Shown here piece after piece: positions 17,413 to 26,951 of a stretch of DNA of 64,000 nucleotides. The notes under the pieces were generated by a model, which saw nothing but the letters and a program-made list of their open reading frames with translations, made no database searches and was not told the DNA's origin. The translations under genes and the position numbers were made by a program. The stretch is from Loigolactobacillus bifermentans DSM 20003 (GTDB lineage Bacteria; Bacillota; Bacilli; Lactobacillales; Lactobacillaceae): positions 89,469 through 153,468 of the forward strand of contig NZ_AZDA01000093.1 of NCBI RefSeq assembly GCF_001434575.1. Direction: 5' to 3'. Numbering within the stretch: position 1 is the stretch's first letter; each line of letters opens with the position of its first letter.

Positions 17413-17738
17413 TGTCGACCACTAAGGATTATATCATTCTGATTATCCTCGCGGCGCTGGTTGCCTTTACACCGCGTGTGATTCCATTACTTTATTTCTC
17501 AAAGCGTCAGATTCCAAAATGGTTTGATGAATGGATGAAGTATATTCCAGCGGCACTATTTACCGCTTTGATTGCGAAAGATGTTTTTATTACATCAAAA
17601 AGCACTTACAATTTTGACAATCAGCCAGAAATCATTTCAACAATTATTGTATTTTTCGTTGCGGCGAAAACAAAATCAATGGGGGTTACGGTGGTTGCTG
17701 GGTTAATTTCAATTTTAACACTGGCCTATTTATTTTAG
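17412..17738 (+). CDS. azlD: AzlD, small subunit of branched-chain amino acid exporter
   Basis: 108 residues, three or four membrane helices, with the family feature TPRVIPLLYF after the first helix and FDEWMKYIPAALFTALIAKDVF. Overlaps azlC by one base and has an AGGAGG-like site inside the end of azlC, so the two subunits are made together. A terminator follows. Confidence 0.9.
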   Translation: MSTTKDYIILIILAALVAFTPRVIPLLYFSKRQIPKWFDEWMKYIPAALFTALIAKDVFITSKSTYNFDNQPEIISTIIVFFVAAKTKSMGVTVVAGLISILTLAYLF

Positions 17739-17747
17739 GCATTCCAG

Positions 17748-17777
17748 AAGGACAGCAGATTGCTAGTCCTTTTTTTG
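17748..17777 (+). terminator. Terminator of azlCD
   Basis: AAGGACAGCA pairs with TGCTAGTCCTT (one bulge), followed by a run of T. Confidence 0.75.
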
Positions 17778-17787
17778 GTGGCCGCAA

Positions 17788-17816
17788 AAAAAACGCCTTG
17801 ATGATCAGGCGTTTCA
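17788..17816 (-). terminator. Terminator of the amidase gene
   Basis: On the minus strand AAACGCCT pairs with AGGCGTTT around an 8-nt loop, followed by a run of T. Confidence 0.8.
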
Positions 17817-17822
17817 GAAAGC

Positions 17823-19112
17823 TTATTTGAAATAGCTTGCTAAGCCGGTGTAAACCGCATTTGCTACTTTGGTACGATAGGCTTGACTCTTAATATAGTG
17901 ATAATCTTGATTATCGTTAATGTAGCCTAATTCTAGTAAAACAGCTGGCCGCTTGTTGGTACGAATGACTTGGAAGTTGCCAAATTCAACGCCACGGCGC
18001 TTGATCGGTAATGATTTTAAAGCGCGGTTGATATTTTTAGCCAGTTTCAAATCGCGACTCTTATGGTAGTAATAGGTGGTGACGCCACTTGCCTCATTGT
18101 CTTGATTGCTTGAATCAAAATGAAGACTAATAAAAGCGTCAGCCTTGACTTTTTGTGCTAATTTCGGTCGTGCTTTTAAGCTGACGTAGCGGTCACGAGA
18201 ACGGGTTAGAATGACCCGCGCCCCAGCTTTGCGTAACCGCTTCGCAATGGCATTGGCCATTTTTAAAGTGTATGTTTTTTCATAGGTCTTTTTATTGGAA
18301 ATGGCGCCAGAATCATTACCACCATGCCCAGGATCGAGGACAATTGTGGCTTCAGCAATGCTGGTGATCTTTTTTTGTTGTGCCGTTTGGTTTGTGAGGT
18401 CAACGACCCAATTGGCAATGTAACCCGTGGTACCGTTTTGAGATTTTACTTTATACCAATTACCGTGGGTCGCCAGGTAGGTAAGCTTTGCCCCATTTTT
18501 AAGCTTTTCAGCAATTGTACCGCTGACAGAAGGGGTATCACGTAAATTAGCTTTTTCGGAAGCCACGGTCATTTCTTTGATGGTTGAATCAACCACATCT
18601 TGGGTATTCGCCACGGTTTGATCAATTGTAATGGTGTTACTTGGGACCCAAGCTACCGTTTTTTTAAACAAGACCTGCGACCAGCCGCCTTGCTGGTAAA
18701 CAATGGTGACAGCGTCACCAGCCGTTAAGGTTCCCAGTGTTTGGCTATTACGACGTGGATTGAGGTAGGCATAGATGGTTTCATGCATCGTGCCTTTTTG
18801 ATTGGTGGATGTTCCAATTTCAGTATTGTGTAATAACCAGCTGGCCACCCAACCGATTTTGTCATTGTCTAAGCGAACTTGATACCAGTCATTTTTACTG
18901 GTGATCACGTGAATCTTTTCGCCACGTTTTAATTGTGCCATCGTATCGTAAGAAAGGCCAGGACCCATCCGGACATTGACCACATTGGATTCGATCGTAA
19001 TTGTTTTAGTGGATGTTGCAGCTTGTGCTGAGGGGCTGACCAAGATCAAACTGATCAAAAGAAGCCCGATAAGGATTAATTGAGATTGCCATTGGCTGTA
19101 TTTTTGCGCCAC
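17823..19112 (-). CDS. Secreted N-acetylmuramoyl-L-alanine amidase with three SH3 domains
   Basis: Cell-wall hydrolase that cuts the bond between muramic acid and the stem peptide. 429 residues from GTG 19112: GGAG lies 8 bases before it, and the only good promoter (-10 at 19146-19151) would start transcription after the alternative ATG at 19145. Order: signal peptide (hydrophobic core LILIGLLLISLILV, cleavage after SAQA); three bacterial SH3 domains (VVNVRMGPGLSYD; YAYLNPRRNSQ; KANLRDTPSVSG); C-terminal Amidase_3 domain with zinc and catalytic marks VLDPGHGGNDSGA, YEKTYTL, FISLHFDSS and LLELGYI. SH3 domains probably bind peptidoglycan. Single-gene unit facing hisS. Confidence 0.92.
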   Translation of the reverse strand: MAQKYSQWQSQLILIGLLLISLILVSPSAQAATSTKTITIESNVVNVRMGPGLSYDTMAQLKRGEKIHVITSKNDWYQVRLDNDKIGWVASWLLHNTEIGTSTNQKGTMHETIYAYLNPRRNSQTLGTLTAGDAVTIVYQQGGWSQVLFKKTVAWVPSNTITIDQTVANTQDVVDSTIKEMTVASEKANLRDTPSVSGTIAEKLKNGAKLTYLATHGNWYKVKSQNGTTGYIANWVVDLTNQTAQQKKITSIAEATIVLDPGHGGNDSGAISNKKTYEKTYTLKMANAIAKRLRKAGARVILTRSRDRYVSLKARPKLAQKVKADAFISLHFDSSNQDNEASGVTTYYYHKSRDLKLAKNINRALKSLPIKRRGVEFGNFQVIRTNKRPAVLLELGYINDNQDYHYIKSQAYRTKVANAVYTGLASYFK

Positions 19113-19145
19113 GTTTGTCACTCCATCTGTTCTAGGTAAATTCAT

Positions 19146-19154
19146 TATAGCAAA
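19146..19154 (-). promoter_or_regulatory. Extended -10 promoter of the amidase gene
   Basis: On the minus strand TGC-TATAAT, a full extended -10. It decides the start: transcription begins inside the stretch preceding GTG 19112. Confidence 0.6.
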
Positions 19155-19179
19155 TTCACGCTTTGAATGGGTGGAATCC

Positions 19180-19208
19180 TTGTGAAGAGACTTGACTTTC
19201 AATATAAT
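19180..19208 (+). promoter_or_regulatory. Promoter of the hisS-aspS operon
   Basis: TTGTGA (19180-19185), 17 bp, TATAAT (19203-19208), directly before the T-box leader. It is back to back with the amidase promoter. Confidence 0.6.
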
Positions 19209-19214
19209 TTTCGG

Positions 19215-19432
19215 TAACGTTAAAACCGAACTCAATAGGAACTGTAGGGAAGTATTTGATCAACGAGAATTGCAAAGAGAGGCAGGCTGCTGAAAACTGC
19301 TCAAGGACGTTGATCAAGCGACACTTCTTTAGGTTAGGCATTTGCCTCGCAATCCAGCGTTAGCGGTTGAGTTATATATTAAGGTGGTACCGTGCAATTT
19401 GCGCCCTTGTCGTTTGACAGGGGCTTTTTTTC
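19215..19432 (+). ncRNA. T-box leader of hisS-aspS with overlapping GAC/CAC specifier
   Basis: tRNA-sensing leader RNA. The conserved T-box sequence AAGGTGGTACCGTGC is at 19381-19395, and the competing terminator GCCCTTGTC/GACAGGGGC (19403-19411 with 19416-19424) runs into seven T. In Stem I, TGATCAACG (19257-19265) pairs exactly with CGTTGATCA (19308-19316); the AGTA box is 19251-19254; GAAG (19249-19252) can pair CTTC (19324-19327). The specifier loop opposite AGTA reads AGCGACAC. It contains GAC (Asp, 19320-19322), followed by the usual A, overlapping CAC (His, 19322-19324). The operon encodes HisRS then AspRS. Confidence 0.88.
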
Positions 19433-19457
19433 TTGACCACTGAAGGGAGATTGAAAG

Positions 19458-20753
19458 ATGGCTTACCAACGGCCAAAAGGAACTGCAGATATTTTACCAG
19501 GAGAATCTGAAAAGTGGCAGTATGTTGAAGCAACAGCTCGTAACGTTTTTAAGAGCTATCACTTTAGCGAAGTCCGCACACCAATGTTTGAAAACTTTGA
19601 TGTTTTTTCACGTTCTGTTGGCGATACGTCTGATATTGTCACAAAAGAAATGTATGATTTTCACGATAAAGGGGATCGCCACATTGTGTTGCGTCCTGAA
19701 GGAACGGCAGGTGTCGTTCGTGCTTACGTGGAAAATAAACTGTATGGTCCAGAACATCCAAAACCAGTTAAAGTCTACTATATGGGCCCAATGTTCCGGT
19801 ATGAACGGCCACAATCAGGCCGCATGCGTGAATTCCATCAAATTGGGGTTGAGGTCTTTGGTAGTGAACAGGCTGCGGTTGATGTTGAAACAATTGCCAT
19901 GGCCATGGACTTCTTAAAGCACTGTGGGTTACAAGATTTAAAATTAGTCATTAATAGTTTGGGGAATATTGCCAGTCGGCAAGCTTACCGGCAAGCGTTG
20001 ATTGATTTCTTGGAACCACATTTTGCTGAATTAAGTCACGATTCACAAGAACGTCTGCACAAAAATCCATTACGGGTTTTGGACAGTAAAGACGAAAAAG
20101 ATCAAGCCATTGTTGCAGATGCACCTTCGATTTTGGATTATCTAGATGAAGAATCAACGGCACATTTTACAGCTGTGAAACAATTGTTAGGCGATTTAGA
20201 CATTCCTTATGAAATTGATGCCAACATGGTACGTGGCTTAGATTACTATAATCATACGATTTTTGAGATCATGTCAAACTCGAAGGCCTTTGGCGGCCAA
20301 TACATGACTGTTTGTGGCGGCGGACGTTACAACGGCTTGGCCAGCGAATTAGGCGGCCCTGAAACACCAGGCTTTGGTTTTGCCATGGGGGTTGAGCGGT
20401 TACTGTTGATTATGGACGCTGACAAAGTGGCCATGCCAATTGATCATGCCTTAGACGTTTACTTGGTCAGCATTGGTGATGCTGCGCAACGGGCAAACCT
20501 TAAGCTGATCCAGGCAATTCGGCAGGCTGGTTTTACAGCCGAGCGGGATTATTTAGATCGCAAGGCGAAAGGGCAGTTTAAAACGGCAAATCGGTTAAAC
20601 GCCAAGGTCGTCTTGACCTTAGGGGATAGCGAAGTAGAAAGTGCCACGGCACATCTGAAAAACATGGCCACTGGGGCAGAAATCTCAGTGCCATTTGCGC
20701 AGATCACAACAGACTTTAAAGCAGTTTATGAAACGGTATTAGCTGCAGAATAG
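19458..20753 (+). CDS. hisS: Histidyl-tRNA synthetase
   Basis: Class II synthetase charging tRNA-His, 431 residues. It begins [16 protein letters not shown], carries motif 2 in [25 protein letters not shown], the histidine-binding loop [12 protein letters not shown], and motif 3 [15 protein letters not shown]; the C-terminal anticodon-binding domain follows. GAAGGGAG precedes the ATG. aspS starts 12 bases after its stop, the usual Bacillota hisS-aspS operon. Controlled by the T-box leader just upstream. Confidence 0.98.
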   Translation: MAYQRPKGTADILPGESEKWQYVEATARNVFKSYHFSEVRTPMFENFDVFSRSVGDTSDIVTKEMYDFHDKGDRHIVLRPEGTAGVVRAYVENKLYGPEHPKPVKVYYMGPMFRYERPQSGRMREFHQIGVEVFGSEQAAVDVETIAMAMDFLKHCGLQDLKLVINSLGNIASRQAYRQALIDFLEPHFAELSHDSQERLHKNPLRVLDSKDEKDQAIVADAPSILDYLDEESTAHFTAVKQLLGDLDIPYEIDANMVRGLDYYNHTIFEIMSNSKAFGGQYMTVCGGGRYNGLASELGGPETPGFGFAMGVERLLLIMDADKVAMPIDHALDVYLVSIGDAAQRANLKLIQAIRQAGFTAERDYLDRKAKGQFKTANRLNAKVVLTLGDSEVESATAHLKNMATGAEISVPFAQITTDFKAVYETVLAAE

Positions 20754-20765
20754 AGGAGTAGACAA

Positions 20766-22544
20766 ATGGAAATACGGACAACATATGCTGGCTTAGTTGA
20801 CGAAAAATACGTCGGCCAAGAAGTCACTTTAATGGGCTGGGTTCAAAAACGCCGGAATTTAGGCAATTTGATTTTTATCGACCTCCGCGATCGTGAAGGC
20901 ATTGTTCAATTGGTCTTCAGTCAAGAATTTGGTCATGATGCGTGGGCAGTTGCGGATTCCATGCGGTCTGAATATGTGATTCAGGCGAAAGGGAAAGTTG
21001 CTTTACGGGATGCTGATGCAATCAACCCTAAAATGGCAACTGGTAAAATCGAAGTTGAAATTCACGATGCCGTTATCTTAAATAAGGCGAAAACACCACC
21101 ATTTTATATTGAAGATGACATTAATGTATCGGCTGACCTACGGATGAAGTATCGTTATTTAGACTTGCGTCGGCCAGAAATGTTAAATGGCTTGCTGATC
21201 CGGAATAAGATCACCCAAGCGGCCCATCGTTATTTAGATGAAAATGGTTTTATTGACGTTGAAACGCCGGATTTAACAGCGTCAACGCCTGAAGGTGCAC
21301 GCGATTACTTAGTACCTTCTCGTGTTTATCCAGGCCATTTTTACGCGTTACCACAATCCCCACAATTGTTTAAGCAGTTGTTAATGGGGGCGGGCTTAGA
21401 TCGTTATTATCAAATTGCCCGTTGCTTCCGTGATGAAGATTTACGTGGTGATCGCCAACCTGAATTTACCCAAATTGATTTGGAAACCAGCTTCTTATCG
21501 GCTGAAGAAATCCAAACGTTAACCGAAGGCTTGTTGAAAGCTGTTATGAAGCAAGCGAAAGGTGTTGACATTACCACACCAATTCCGCGTATTTCTTGGC
21601 AAGAAGCACAGGATCGTTTTGGTTCTGATAAGCCAGATATTCGTTTCGGGATGGAATTAACCGACTTATCCGACTTAATGAAGGAGACTGAATTTAAAGT
21701 CTTCAGCAAGGCCATTGCGGATGGCGGTCAAGTCAAAGGAATTTGTGTGCCTGGTGCGGCTGAGAAGTATTCGCGTAAGGATATTGATAAGATCCAAGAT
21801 TATGTCACGCGTTTTGGCGCTAAAGGCTTAGCTTGGTTGAAGATGACGGATGACGGTTATACCGGTCCAATTGCCAAGTTCTTCAAAGGTCAAGAAGACG
21901 TCCTAAATGAACGTTTAGGCGCTAAAAGTGGCGATCTGTTGTTATTCGCAGCTGACCGGCGTAAAGTCGTTGCGGATACCTTAGGTTACTTACGTAAGTT
22001 CTTTGCGAAAGAATTAGACCTGATCGATCAATCTAAATTTGCCTTTATTTGGGTCGTTGATTGGCCATTATTTGAATACGATGAAGGGATTCATCGCTGG
22101 ACTGCGGCGCATCATCCATTTACCATGCCAAACGAAGAAGATGTCCATTACTTAGACGAAGGCGAAGATCCACACCAAGCCCATGCGCAAAGCTATGACA
22201 TCGTCTTAAATGGCTATGAATTAGGTGGCGGTTCGATTCGGATTCATAATCGTGATACCCAAGAAAAGATGTTACGTGCGTTGAACATTACACCAGAGCA
22301 GGCAAAACAACGTTTTGGTTGGTTATTAGATGCCTTAGACTTCGGTTTCCCACCACATGGTGGTTTGGCCTTAGGGTTAGATCGCTTTGCCATGTTATTA
22401 GCAGGGCGTGATAATATTCGTGATGTCATTGCCTTCCCTAAGAATTCCAAGGCAGGCGATCCATTAACGGATGCCCCAACACGGGTTTCTAACAAACAAT
22501 TATTAGACCTTGATTTAACAGTTTACAACCCAGATCAAGCATAG
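20766..22544 (+). CDS. aspS: Aspartyl-tRNA synthetase
   Basis: Class IIb synthetase, 592 residues, of the bacterial type with the GAD insertion. N-terminal OB fold for anticodon ([26 protein letters not shown]), motif 2 [20 protein letters not shown], the large insertion between motifs 2 and 3, and motif 3 [15 protein letters not shown] followed by [15 protein letters not shown] precedes the ATG. tRNA-Asn charging specificity cannot be judged from this alone. Second gene after hisS, ended by a strong terminator. Confidence 0.98.
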   Translation: MEIRTTYAGLVDEKYVGQEVTLMGWVQKRRNLGNLIFIDLRDREGIVQLVFSQEFGHDAWAVADSMRSEYVIQAKGKVALRDADAINPKMATGKIEVEIHDAVILNKAKTPPFYIEDDINVSADLRMKYRYLDLRRPEMLNGLLIRNKITQAAHRYLDENGFIDVETPDLTASTPEGARDYLVPSRVYPGHFYALPQSPQLFKQLLMGAGLDRYYQIARCFRDEDLRGDRQPEFTQIDLETSFLSAEEIQTLTEGLLKAVMKQAKGVDITTPIPRISWQEAQDRFGSDKPDIRFGMELTDLSDLMKETEFKVFSKAIADGGQVKGICVPGAAEKYSRKDIDKIQDYVTRFGAKGLAWLKMTDDGYTGPIAKFFKGQEDVLNERLGAKSGDLLLFAADRRKVVADTLGYLRKFFAKELDLIDQSKFAFIWVVDWPLFEYDEGIHRWTAAHHPFTMPNEEDVHYLDEGEDPHQAHAQSYDIVLNGYELGGGSIRIHNRDTQEKMLRALNITPEQAKQRFGWLLDALDFGFPPHGGLALGLDRFAMLLAGRDNIRDVIAFPKNSKAGDPLTDAPTRVSNKQLLDLDLTVYNPDQA

Positions 22545-22550
22545 TTTGTG

Positions 22551-22585
22551 CGAAAAAGTCACCTTTAACAGGTGGCTTTTTCGTT
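22551..22585 (+). terminator. Terminator of hisS-aspS
   Basis: A 14-bp stem (22551-22564 with 22570-22583, one G-U) with TTTTTC in the right arm. Confidence 0.85.
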
Positions 22586-22661
22586 CGCACAACAAAAAAG
22601 ATGCAATTTCACCAAATTATCGTAAAATGAAGCTATCACTGAAATAAGGGGGAATTTAATC

Positions 22662-23177
22662 ATGGAAACAGCAATTTTTGCAGGCGGCTGTTTTTGGTGT
22701 ATGGTGAAGCCGTTTGATACACAACCAGGAATTGAAAAGGTGGTTTCAGGTTATACCGGTGGCCATGTGCCTAACCCAACCTATGAACAAGTTTGCAGCC
22801 ATACTACTGGTCATACCGAAGCCGTTCAAATCACGTTTGATCCCGTGATAATGCCTTATGAAAAATTAGTCAGTATTTATTGGCAAGTGGCCGATCCAAC
22901 GGATGCCATGGGCCAATTTCAAGATCGCGGTGATAACTACCGACCGGTGATTTTTGTGAAAGATGAACAGCAACGGAAAATTGCGGAAGCTTCCAAAAAG
23001 GCATTAATTGCCAGTGGTCGTTTTGATAAACCAATTGTGACGCAAATTGAGGCGGTAAAGCCATTTTATCCAGCTGAAGCAGCCCATCAAGATTTCTACA
23101 AAAAGCAGCCCGAACGCTTTGCAATGGAAGAAGCGGCTGGTCGAGCAGCGTTTATTAAAAAACACTGGGATGAATAA
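22662..23177 (+). CDS. msrA: Peptide methionine (S)-S-oxide reductase MsrA
   Basis: Repairs oxidised methionine (S epimer) in proteins. 171 residues, with the catalytic motif GGCFWCM at residues 8-14 (nucleophilic Cys10, a second Cys at 13) and the family segments [17 protein letters not shown] and [22 protein letters not shown] rather than GCFWC.E.. is common in the Lactobacillales branch. GGGGG precedes the ATG. No MsrB fusion, and no msrB nearby. Confidence 0.95.
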   Translation: METAIFAGGCFWCMVKPFDTQPGIEKVVSGYTGGHVPNPTYEQVCSHTTGHTEAVQITFDPVIMPYEKLVSIYWQVADPTDAMGQFQDRGDNYRPVIFVKDEQQRKIAEASKKALIASGRFDKPIVTQIEAVKPFYPAEAAHQDFYKKQPERFAMEEAAGRAAFIKKHWDE

Positions 23178-23212
23178 GGATTTACTTAAAGTCACTTTCA
23201 GAAAGCGAGTCT

Positions 23213-23222
23213 GTGCTATGAT
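23213..23222 (+). promoter_or_regulatory. Extended -10 upstream of the YitT gene
   Basis: TGTGC-TATGAT, an extended -10 element about 35 bases before the start; the -35 is poor. Confidence 0.4.
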
Positions 23223-23254
23223 AAAAGGACTATTAATGAAAGAGGCTAACAATC

Positions 23255-24130
23255 ATGGATGAATTCCAGCAAATTGCGCGACGACATCAACTGGCCACCC
23301 GGGCTTCCACAGCCTTTTTGTATTCAATTTGTGTGTCAGTGGCAATGAACTTTTTCTGGGAACCAGGTAAGATCTATGCATCTGGTATTACTGGTTTTGC
23401 GCAGTTACTTGCGACGATCACCAAGCGCTTTTTACCGTTTACGCTGTCAACGCCAATTCTGTTGTTCCTGTTAAATTTGCCACTTTTTGTGTTAGCGTGG
23501 CGCCAAATTGGCAAACGATTTACTTTTTTTACGTTTTTAGCCGTTATTTTCTCAAGTATCATGATGAAAGTGATGCCAATCACTGAGTTAACCTTTGACC
23601 CGATTATTTGTGCCATCTTTGGTGGTGTGGTCAATGGTTTTGGGACTGGTTTTGCGCTTAAAAATGGCATCTCGACTGGTGGCTTGGACATCATTGGGTT
23701 AGTGTTACGCAAAAAAACAGGGCGGAGTATTGGGACGATCAATATCACGTTTAACGTCTTTATTGTCCTGGCAGCCGGCTTTGTTTTTGGTTGGCCGCAT
23801 GCGTTTTATAGTGCGTTGAGTATCTTTGTAAATGGCAAGGTCATGGATATGGTTTATACGCGGCAACAAAAAATGCAGGTGATGATTGTCACTGACCAAC
23901 CACGAAATGTGATCGATCACATTCAAAATCGAATGCGCCGCGGTATTACCATTGTGCACGATGCCGAAGGTGCTTACCAACATGATGCTAAGACCATTTT
24001 ATTTACGGTGATCTCACGTTATGAAATGCATGACTTACAGGTGGCGATGCAAGAATCGGACCCACGCGCGTTTGTTAGCATTTCAGATACGATCAAAATT
24101 TTAGGCCATTTTTATGAGCCAACAGTTTAA
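23255..24130 (+). CDS. YitT family membrane protein
   Basis: 291 residues: five or six membrane helices (the YitT_membrane or DUF161 part) then a soluble C-terminal DUF2179-type domain (about residues 205-290, [31 protein letters not shown] region). The repeated [29 protein letters not shown] segment is the signature of the family. Function is not established for most members. AAAGAGG before ATG 23255. Its stop overlaps the upstream part of the nfo region, suggesting co-transcription with nfo. Confidence 0.88.
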   Translation: MDEFQQIARRHQLATRASTAFLYSICVSVAMNFFWEPGKIYASGITGFAQLLATITKRFLPFTLSTPILLFLLNLPLFVLAWRQIGKRFTFFTFLAVIFSSIMMKVMPITELTFDPIICAIFGGVVNGFGTGFALKNGISTGGLDIIGLVLRKKTGRSIGTINITFNVFIVLAAGFVFGWPHAFYSALSIFVNGKVMDMVYTRQQKMQVMIVTDQPRNVIDHIQNRMRRGITIVHDAEGAYQHDAKTILFTVISRYEMHDLQVAMQESDPRAFVSISDTIKILGHFYEPTV

Positions 24131-24152
24131 AGAAATACAAGGAAGTGATGAG

Positions 24153-25043
24153 ATGCTCATTGGGTCACACGTGGGGATGAAAGCACCTAAAATGTTTTTA
24201 GGATCGGCGGAAGAAGCTGCTAGCTATGGTGAAAATGTATTTAGCATTTATACTGGCGCCCCTCAAAATACCCGCCGCAAGCCCATTGAAGCTTTAATGA
24301 TTGCTGCGGGACAAGCCTACATGGCGGAACACGGGTTACAGGCTTTGGTGATCCATGCCCCGTATATCATTAATTTAGGCAATACCAAACGGCCAGATCA
24401 TTTTGAGTTTGCCGTTGAATTTTTGAAAAAAGAAGTGCTGCGTGCTGAGGCGTTAGGCGCTAAACAGATCGTCTTGCATCCTGGTGCCCATGTTGGCGCC
24501 GGTGCAGATGCGGCCATTGCGAATATTGCCAAAGGTTTAAATCAAGTCTTGCGACCGGACCAAACGGTTCAGATCGCTTTGGAAACCATGGCCGGCAAAG
24601 GCACTGAAGTCGGGCGCACCTTTGAAGAACTGGCCGCGATTCGGGCACAAGTGGACCTTGTGGATAAACTCAGTGTTTGTTTTGACACTTGCCATGTCAG
24701 TGATGCAGGGTATGCAGTGAAGGATGATTTTCAAGGCGTCTTAGCGGAATTTGATCAGACAATTGGCCTGGAACATTTAAAAGTCGTGCACCTCAATGAC
24801 TCCAAAAATCCGCAAGGAAGTCATAAGGATCGTCACGCTATTTTAGGCCTTGGAACGCTAGGCTTTGATTGTTTAAATGCGGTGGCACATGATAAACAGC
24901 TAGCGACAATTCCCAAAATCATGGAAACGCCCTGGTTGACTGCTGATTCAGGTGAAAAATATCCCGTTTATGGAGAAGAAATTAAAATGCTCCAGGCACA
25001 ACAATTTATGCCAGACTTGTTACAAGCCGTTCGAGAACGTTAA
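24153..25043 (+). CDS. nfo: Endonuclease IV (AP endonuclease)
   Basis: Zinc-dependent base-excision repair enzyme that nicks 5' to abasic sites. 296 residues from ATG 24153 (AAGGAAG upstream, and the protein then begins [15 protein letters not shown] as in the family). TIM-barrel metal ligands are visible: [50 protein letters not shown], and ETPW at the end. It follows the YitT gene by 22 bases and ends at a strong two-way terminator. Confidence 0.95.
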   Translation: MLIGSHVGMKAPKMFLGSAEEAASYGENVFSIYTGAPQNTRRKPIEALMIAAGQAYMAEHGLQALVIHAPYIINLGNTKRPDHFEFAVEFLKKEVLRAEALGAKQIVLHPGAHVGAGADAAIANIAKGLNQVLRPDQTVQIALETMAGKGTEVGRTFEELAAIRAQVDLVDKLSVCFDTCHVSDAGYAVKDDFQGVLAEFDQTIGLEHLKVVHLNDSKNPQGSHKDRHAILGLGTLGFDCLNAVAHDKQLATIPKIMETPWLTADSGEKYPVYGEEIKMLQAQQFMPDLLQAVRER

Positions 25044-25084
25044 AAAAAGGCCGCCAAATCAATGTGTGATTTGGCGGCCTTTTT
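25044..25084. terminator. Bidirectional terminator between nfo and the PPDK-regulator gene
   Basis: A long GC-containing stem AAAAAGGCCGCCAAATCA (25044-25061) with TGATTTGGCGGCCTTTT (25067 onward), A-rich on the left and T-rich on the right, serves both converging genes. Confidence 0.88.
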
Positions 25085-25089
25085 GAACG

Positions 25090-25917
25090 CTAGGCTTTAC
25101 TATAATTGTCCAGTCCTAAATGTTCCAGGATCAAAGTGGCGGTTTCTTCAATTGAACGATGCGCGGTGTTGATTACATAACAGCCTAATTTAGCATACAA
25201 ATCATTGGCAAAGCTTAATTCAGCTGTGATCTGTTGTGTATCAGAGTAGGCAGTATCGGGATTTAGGCCATAAGCAATCATGCGTTCACGGCGGAAGTTG
25301 TTCAAGACGGAAACGTCAGTGGTCAGCCCAATAATTTTTTGTGGGTCAACTTGCCATAATTGTTCTGGGATATGTGCTGCAGGCACCAAAGGTAAGTTTG
25401 CAACTTTTAAATTACGATTGGCCAAGAATAATGACAACGGTGTTTTAGAAGTACGAGAAACACCTAAAAGGACGATGTCAGCTTCTAAGAAGCCTTTTGG
25501 GTCTTTCCCATCATCATACATCACCGCAAACTCCATCGCTGAAATACGGTCGAAATAACGGTCATTTAAGCGATGAATGGCACCGGCCTCACCACGGGGC
25601 TTTTCTTGTGTTCGTTTTGTAATTTCATCCATAATTGGATTTAACAAGTCGAAACAAGTTAAGTTGTTATCGCTGGCGAATTGGTTGATCTTTTTGGAAA
25701 GATCTCCTGTGACCAGGGTATGAATCAAAATCGGTTGTTCGGTCAAGGCTTGTTTCAGCACACTTTCCAGACGTTGATCTGTATTGGTAAAAGGAAAACG
25801 ATAATAGATTGGATCAACATTCGCATATTGGGCCAAAGCGGCCTTGGTTAAGTTCAATGCAGTTTCGCCAACGGAATCCGAAATAATAAAGAATTTGATT
25901 TCTTGTTTAACAGGCAT
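25090..25917 (-). CDS. yqfL: Pyruvate, phosphate dikinase regulatory protein (DUF299/YqfL family)
   Basis: Family of bifunctional ADP-dependent kinase/phosphate-dependent pyrophosphorylases that switch PPDK (or PEP synthase) off and on by phosphorylating a threonine. 275 residues from ATG 25917, with GAGAGGATGAG upstream; two alternative in-frame starts lie 12 and 36 bases further upstream. N-terminal FFIISDSVGETALNLTKAAL and the P-loop-like GVSRTSKTPLSLFLA are the two family signatures. No PPDK gene is in the window, so the target is unknown. B. subtilis YqfL instead influences carbon-catabolite genes, another possible role. Divergent from rpsU. Confidence 0.9.
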   Translation of the reverse strand: MPVKQEIKFFIISDSVGETALNLTKAALAQYANVDPIYYRFPFTNTDQRLESVLKQALTEQPILIHTLVTGDLSKKINQFASDNNLTCFDLLNPIMDEITKRTQEKPRGEAGAIHRLNDRYFDRISAMEFAVMYDDGKDPKGFLEADIVLLGVSRTSKTPLSLFLANRNLKVANLPLVPAAHIPEQLWQVDPQKIIGLTTDVSVLNNFRRERMIAYGLNPDTAYSDTQQITAELSFANDLYAKLGCYVINTAHRSIEETATLILEHLGLDNYSKA

Positions 25918-25948
25918 AAGACTCATCCTCTCAGAAGCAATTTTACTT

Positions 25949-25957
25949 ATCATAGCA
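25949..25957 (-). promoter_or_regulatory. Extended -10 promoter of the PPDK-regulator gene
   Basis: On the minus strand TGC-TATGAT about 32 bases before the start codon. Confidence 0.45.
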
Positions 25958-26016
25958 GAATATCAATAGAAATCCTTGAAAAAAATATTTTTTAATAAGA
26001 ATATTCAAAATCGATA

Positions 26017-26045
26017 TTGACGCTAGGGAAATGGTTTTGTATAAT
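26017..26045 (+). promoter_or_regulatory. Strong promoter of rpsU
   Basis: TTGACG (26017-26022), 17 bp, TATAAT (26040-26045), close to the sigma-A consensus. Confidence 0.8.
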
Positions 26046-26120
26046 AAACCTCGAATTGTTTTTGTGTGGAGAAATCTTGCAAAGCGGTTCCATTTTTGAG
26101 CTCGGAAGGAGGGATATCAT

Positions 26121-26297
26121 ATGGCAAAGACAGTCGTTCGCAAAAACGAGTCTCTTGATGATGCTCTTCGGCGCTTCCGACGCACTGTGTCCAGAAGTGG
26201 TACATTGCAAGAATACCGTAAACGTGAATTTTACGAAAAACCAAGCGTCAAACGTAAGTTGAAATCTGAAGCAGCACGGAAACGTAAAAAGTTCTAA
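26121..26297 (+). CDS. rpsU: 30S ribosomal protein S21
   Basis: 58 residues, read directly from the sequence: [20 protein letters not shown] at the start, a tyrosine-containing [16 protein letters not shown] core and a basic AARKRKKF end. This is the S21 pattern. The ATG is preceded by GGAAGGAGGG at good distance, and the strong promoter lies 75 bases upstream. yqeY follows after 27 bases, the known rpsU-yqeY pairing of Bacillota. Several longer open frames in the other phases here are by-products. Confidence 0.97.
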   Translation: MAKTVVRKNESLDDALRRFRRTVSRSGTLQEYRKREFYEKPSVKRKLKSEAARKRKKF

Positions 26298-26324
26298 TTC
26301 TGCTAAAAGGATCTGAAAATCAAC

Positions 26325-26771
26325 ATGAGTCTGCTTGAAACCTTAAATACTGATTTAAAGACGGCTATGAAAAATCGTGATAAGGCAACTTTAGCAACCG
26401 TTCGGATGTTAAAGGCTGCTGTTACCAATGAGCGCATTAAACTTGGCCATGACTTATCAGAACAGGATGAGCTTGCGGTATTAGCCACTGAATTGAAGCA
26501 ACGTAAAGAATCATTAGTTGAGTTTGAAAAAGCTGATCGTGAGGATTTAGTTGCTGATTTGCAGGGCGAGATTGCAATTGTCCAACATTACTTACCACAA
26601 CCGTTGAGTGAAGCTGAAGTTCAGGACTTGGTCAACCAAGTCGTTGCTGATACTGGGGCACAATCAACAAAAGATTTTGGTAAAGTGATGAAGGCGCTCA
26701 TGCCACAGGTTAAGGGTCGCGCTGATGGTTCCTTAGTGAACCGATTAGTAAAAGCTGCTTTAACGAAGTAA
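26325..26771 (+). CDS. yqeY: GatB/YqeY domain protein
   Basis: 148 residues, helical, with the family features LLETLNTDLKTAMKNRDKATLATVRMLKAA, IVQHYLPQPLSEAEV and the tail GKVMKALMPQVKGRADGSLVNRLVK. Related to the tail domain of the GatB subunit of tRNA amidotransferase; a role in tRNA handling is guessed, not shown. Transcribed with rpsU and ended by a strong terminator. Confidence 0.93.
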   Translation: MSLLETLNTDLKTAMKNRDKATLATVRMLKAAVTNERIKLGHDLSEQDELAVLATELKQRKESLVEFEKADREDLVADLQGEIAIVQHYLPQPLSEAEVQDLVNQVVADTGAQSTKDFGKVMKALMPQVKGRADGSLVNRLVKAALTK

Positions 26772-26811
26772 AAATAGTGTTGTCTGATTCATTCAGACAA
26801 CACTATTTTTA
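26771..26811 (+). terminator. Terminator of rpsU-yqeY
   Basis: A 17-bp stem (26771-26787 with 26793-26809) around a 5-nt loop, A-rich left and T-rich right; could act on both strands. Confidence 0.88.
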
Positions 26812-26887
26812 TGCGCTTGATTGTGACCAGCACCCTGCATAAATTTTAAGGCTGGCTAAGCCGAAAGCTGTTTTTTTGTGAGGGTTG

Positions 26888-26896
26888 TGCTATTAT
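26888..26896 (+). promoter_or_regulatory. Extended -10 promoter of the phoH operon
   Basis: TGC-TATTAT, extended -10, 56 bases before the phoH start. A small hairpin CTGAC/GTCAG lies between them in the leader. Confidence 0.45.
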
Positions 26897-26951
26897 TTTT
26901 AAGTAGTGACTGACATGATCGTCAGCAGAAAACGGTAAAGGGGTCTCATAT

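Noticed and set aside
26017-26262. 81-codon frame starting in the rpsU promoter
   Set aside because: Starts within the -35 element and is out of frame with rpsU.
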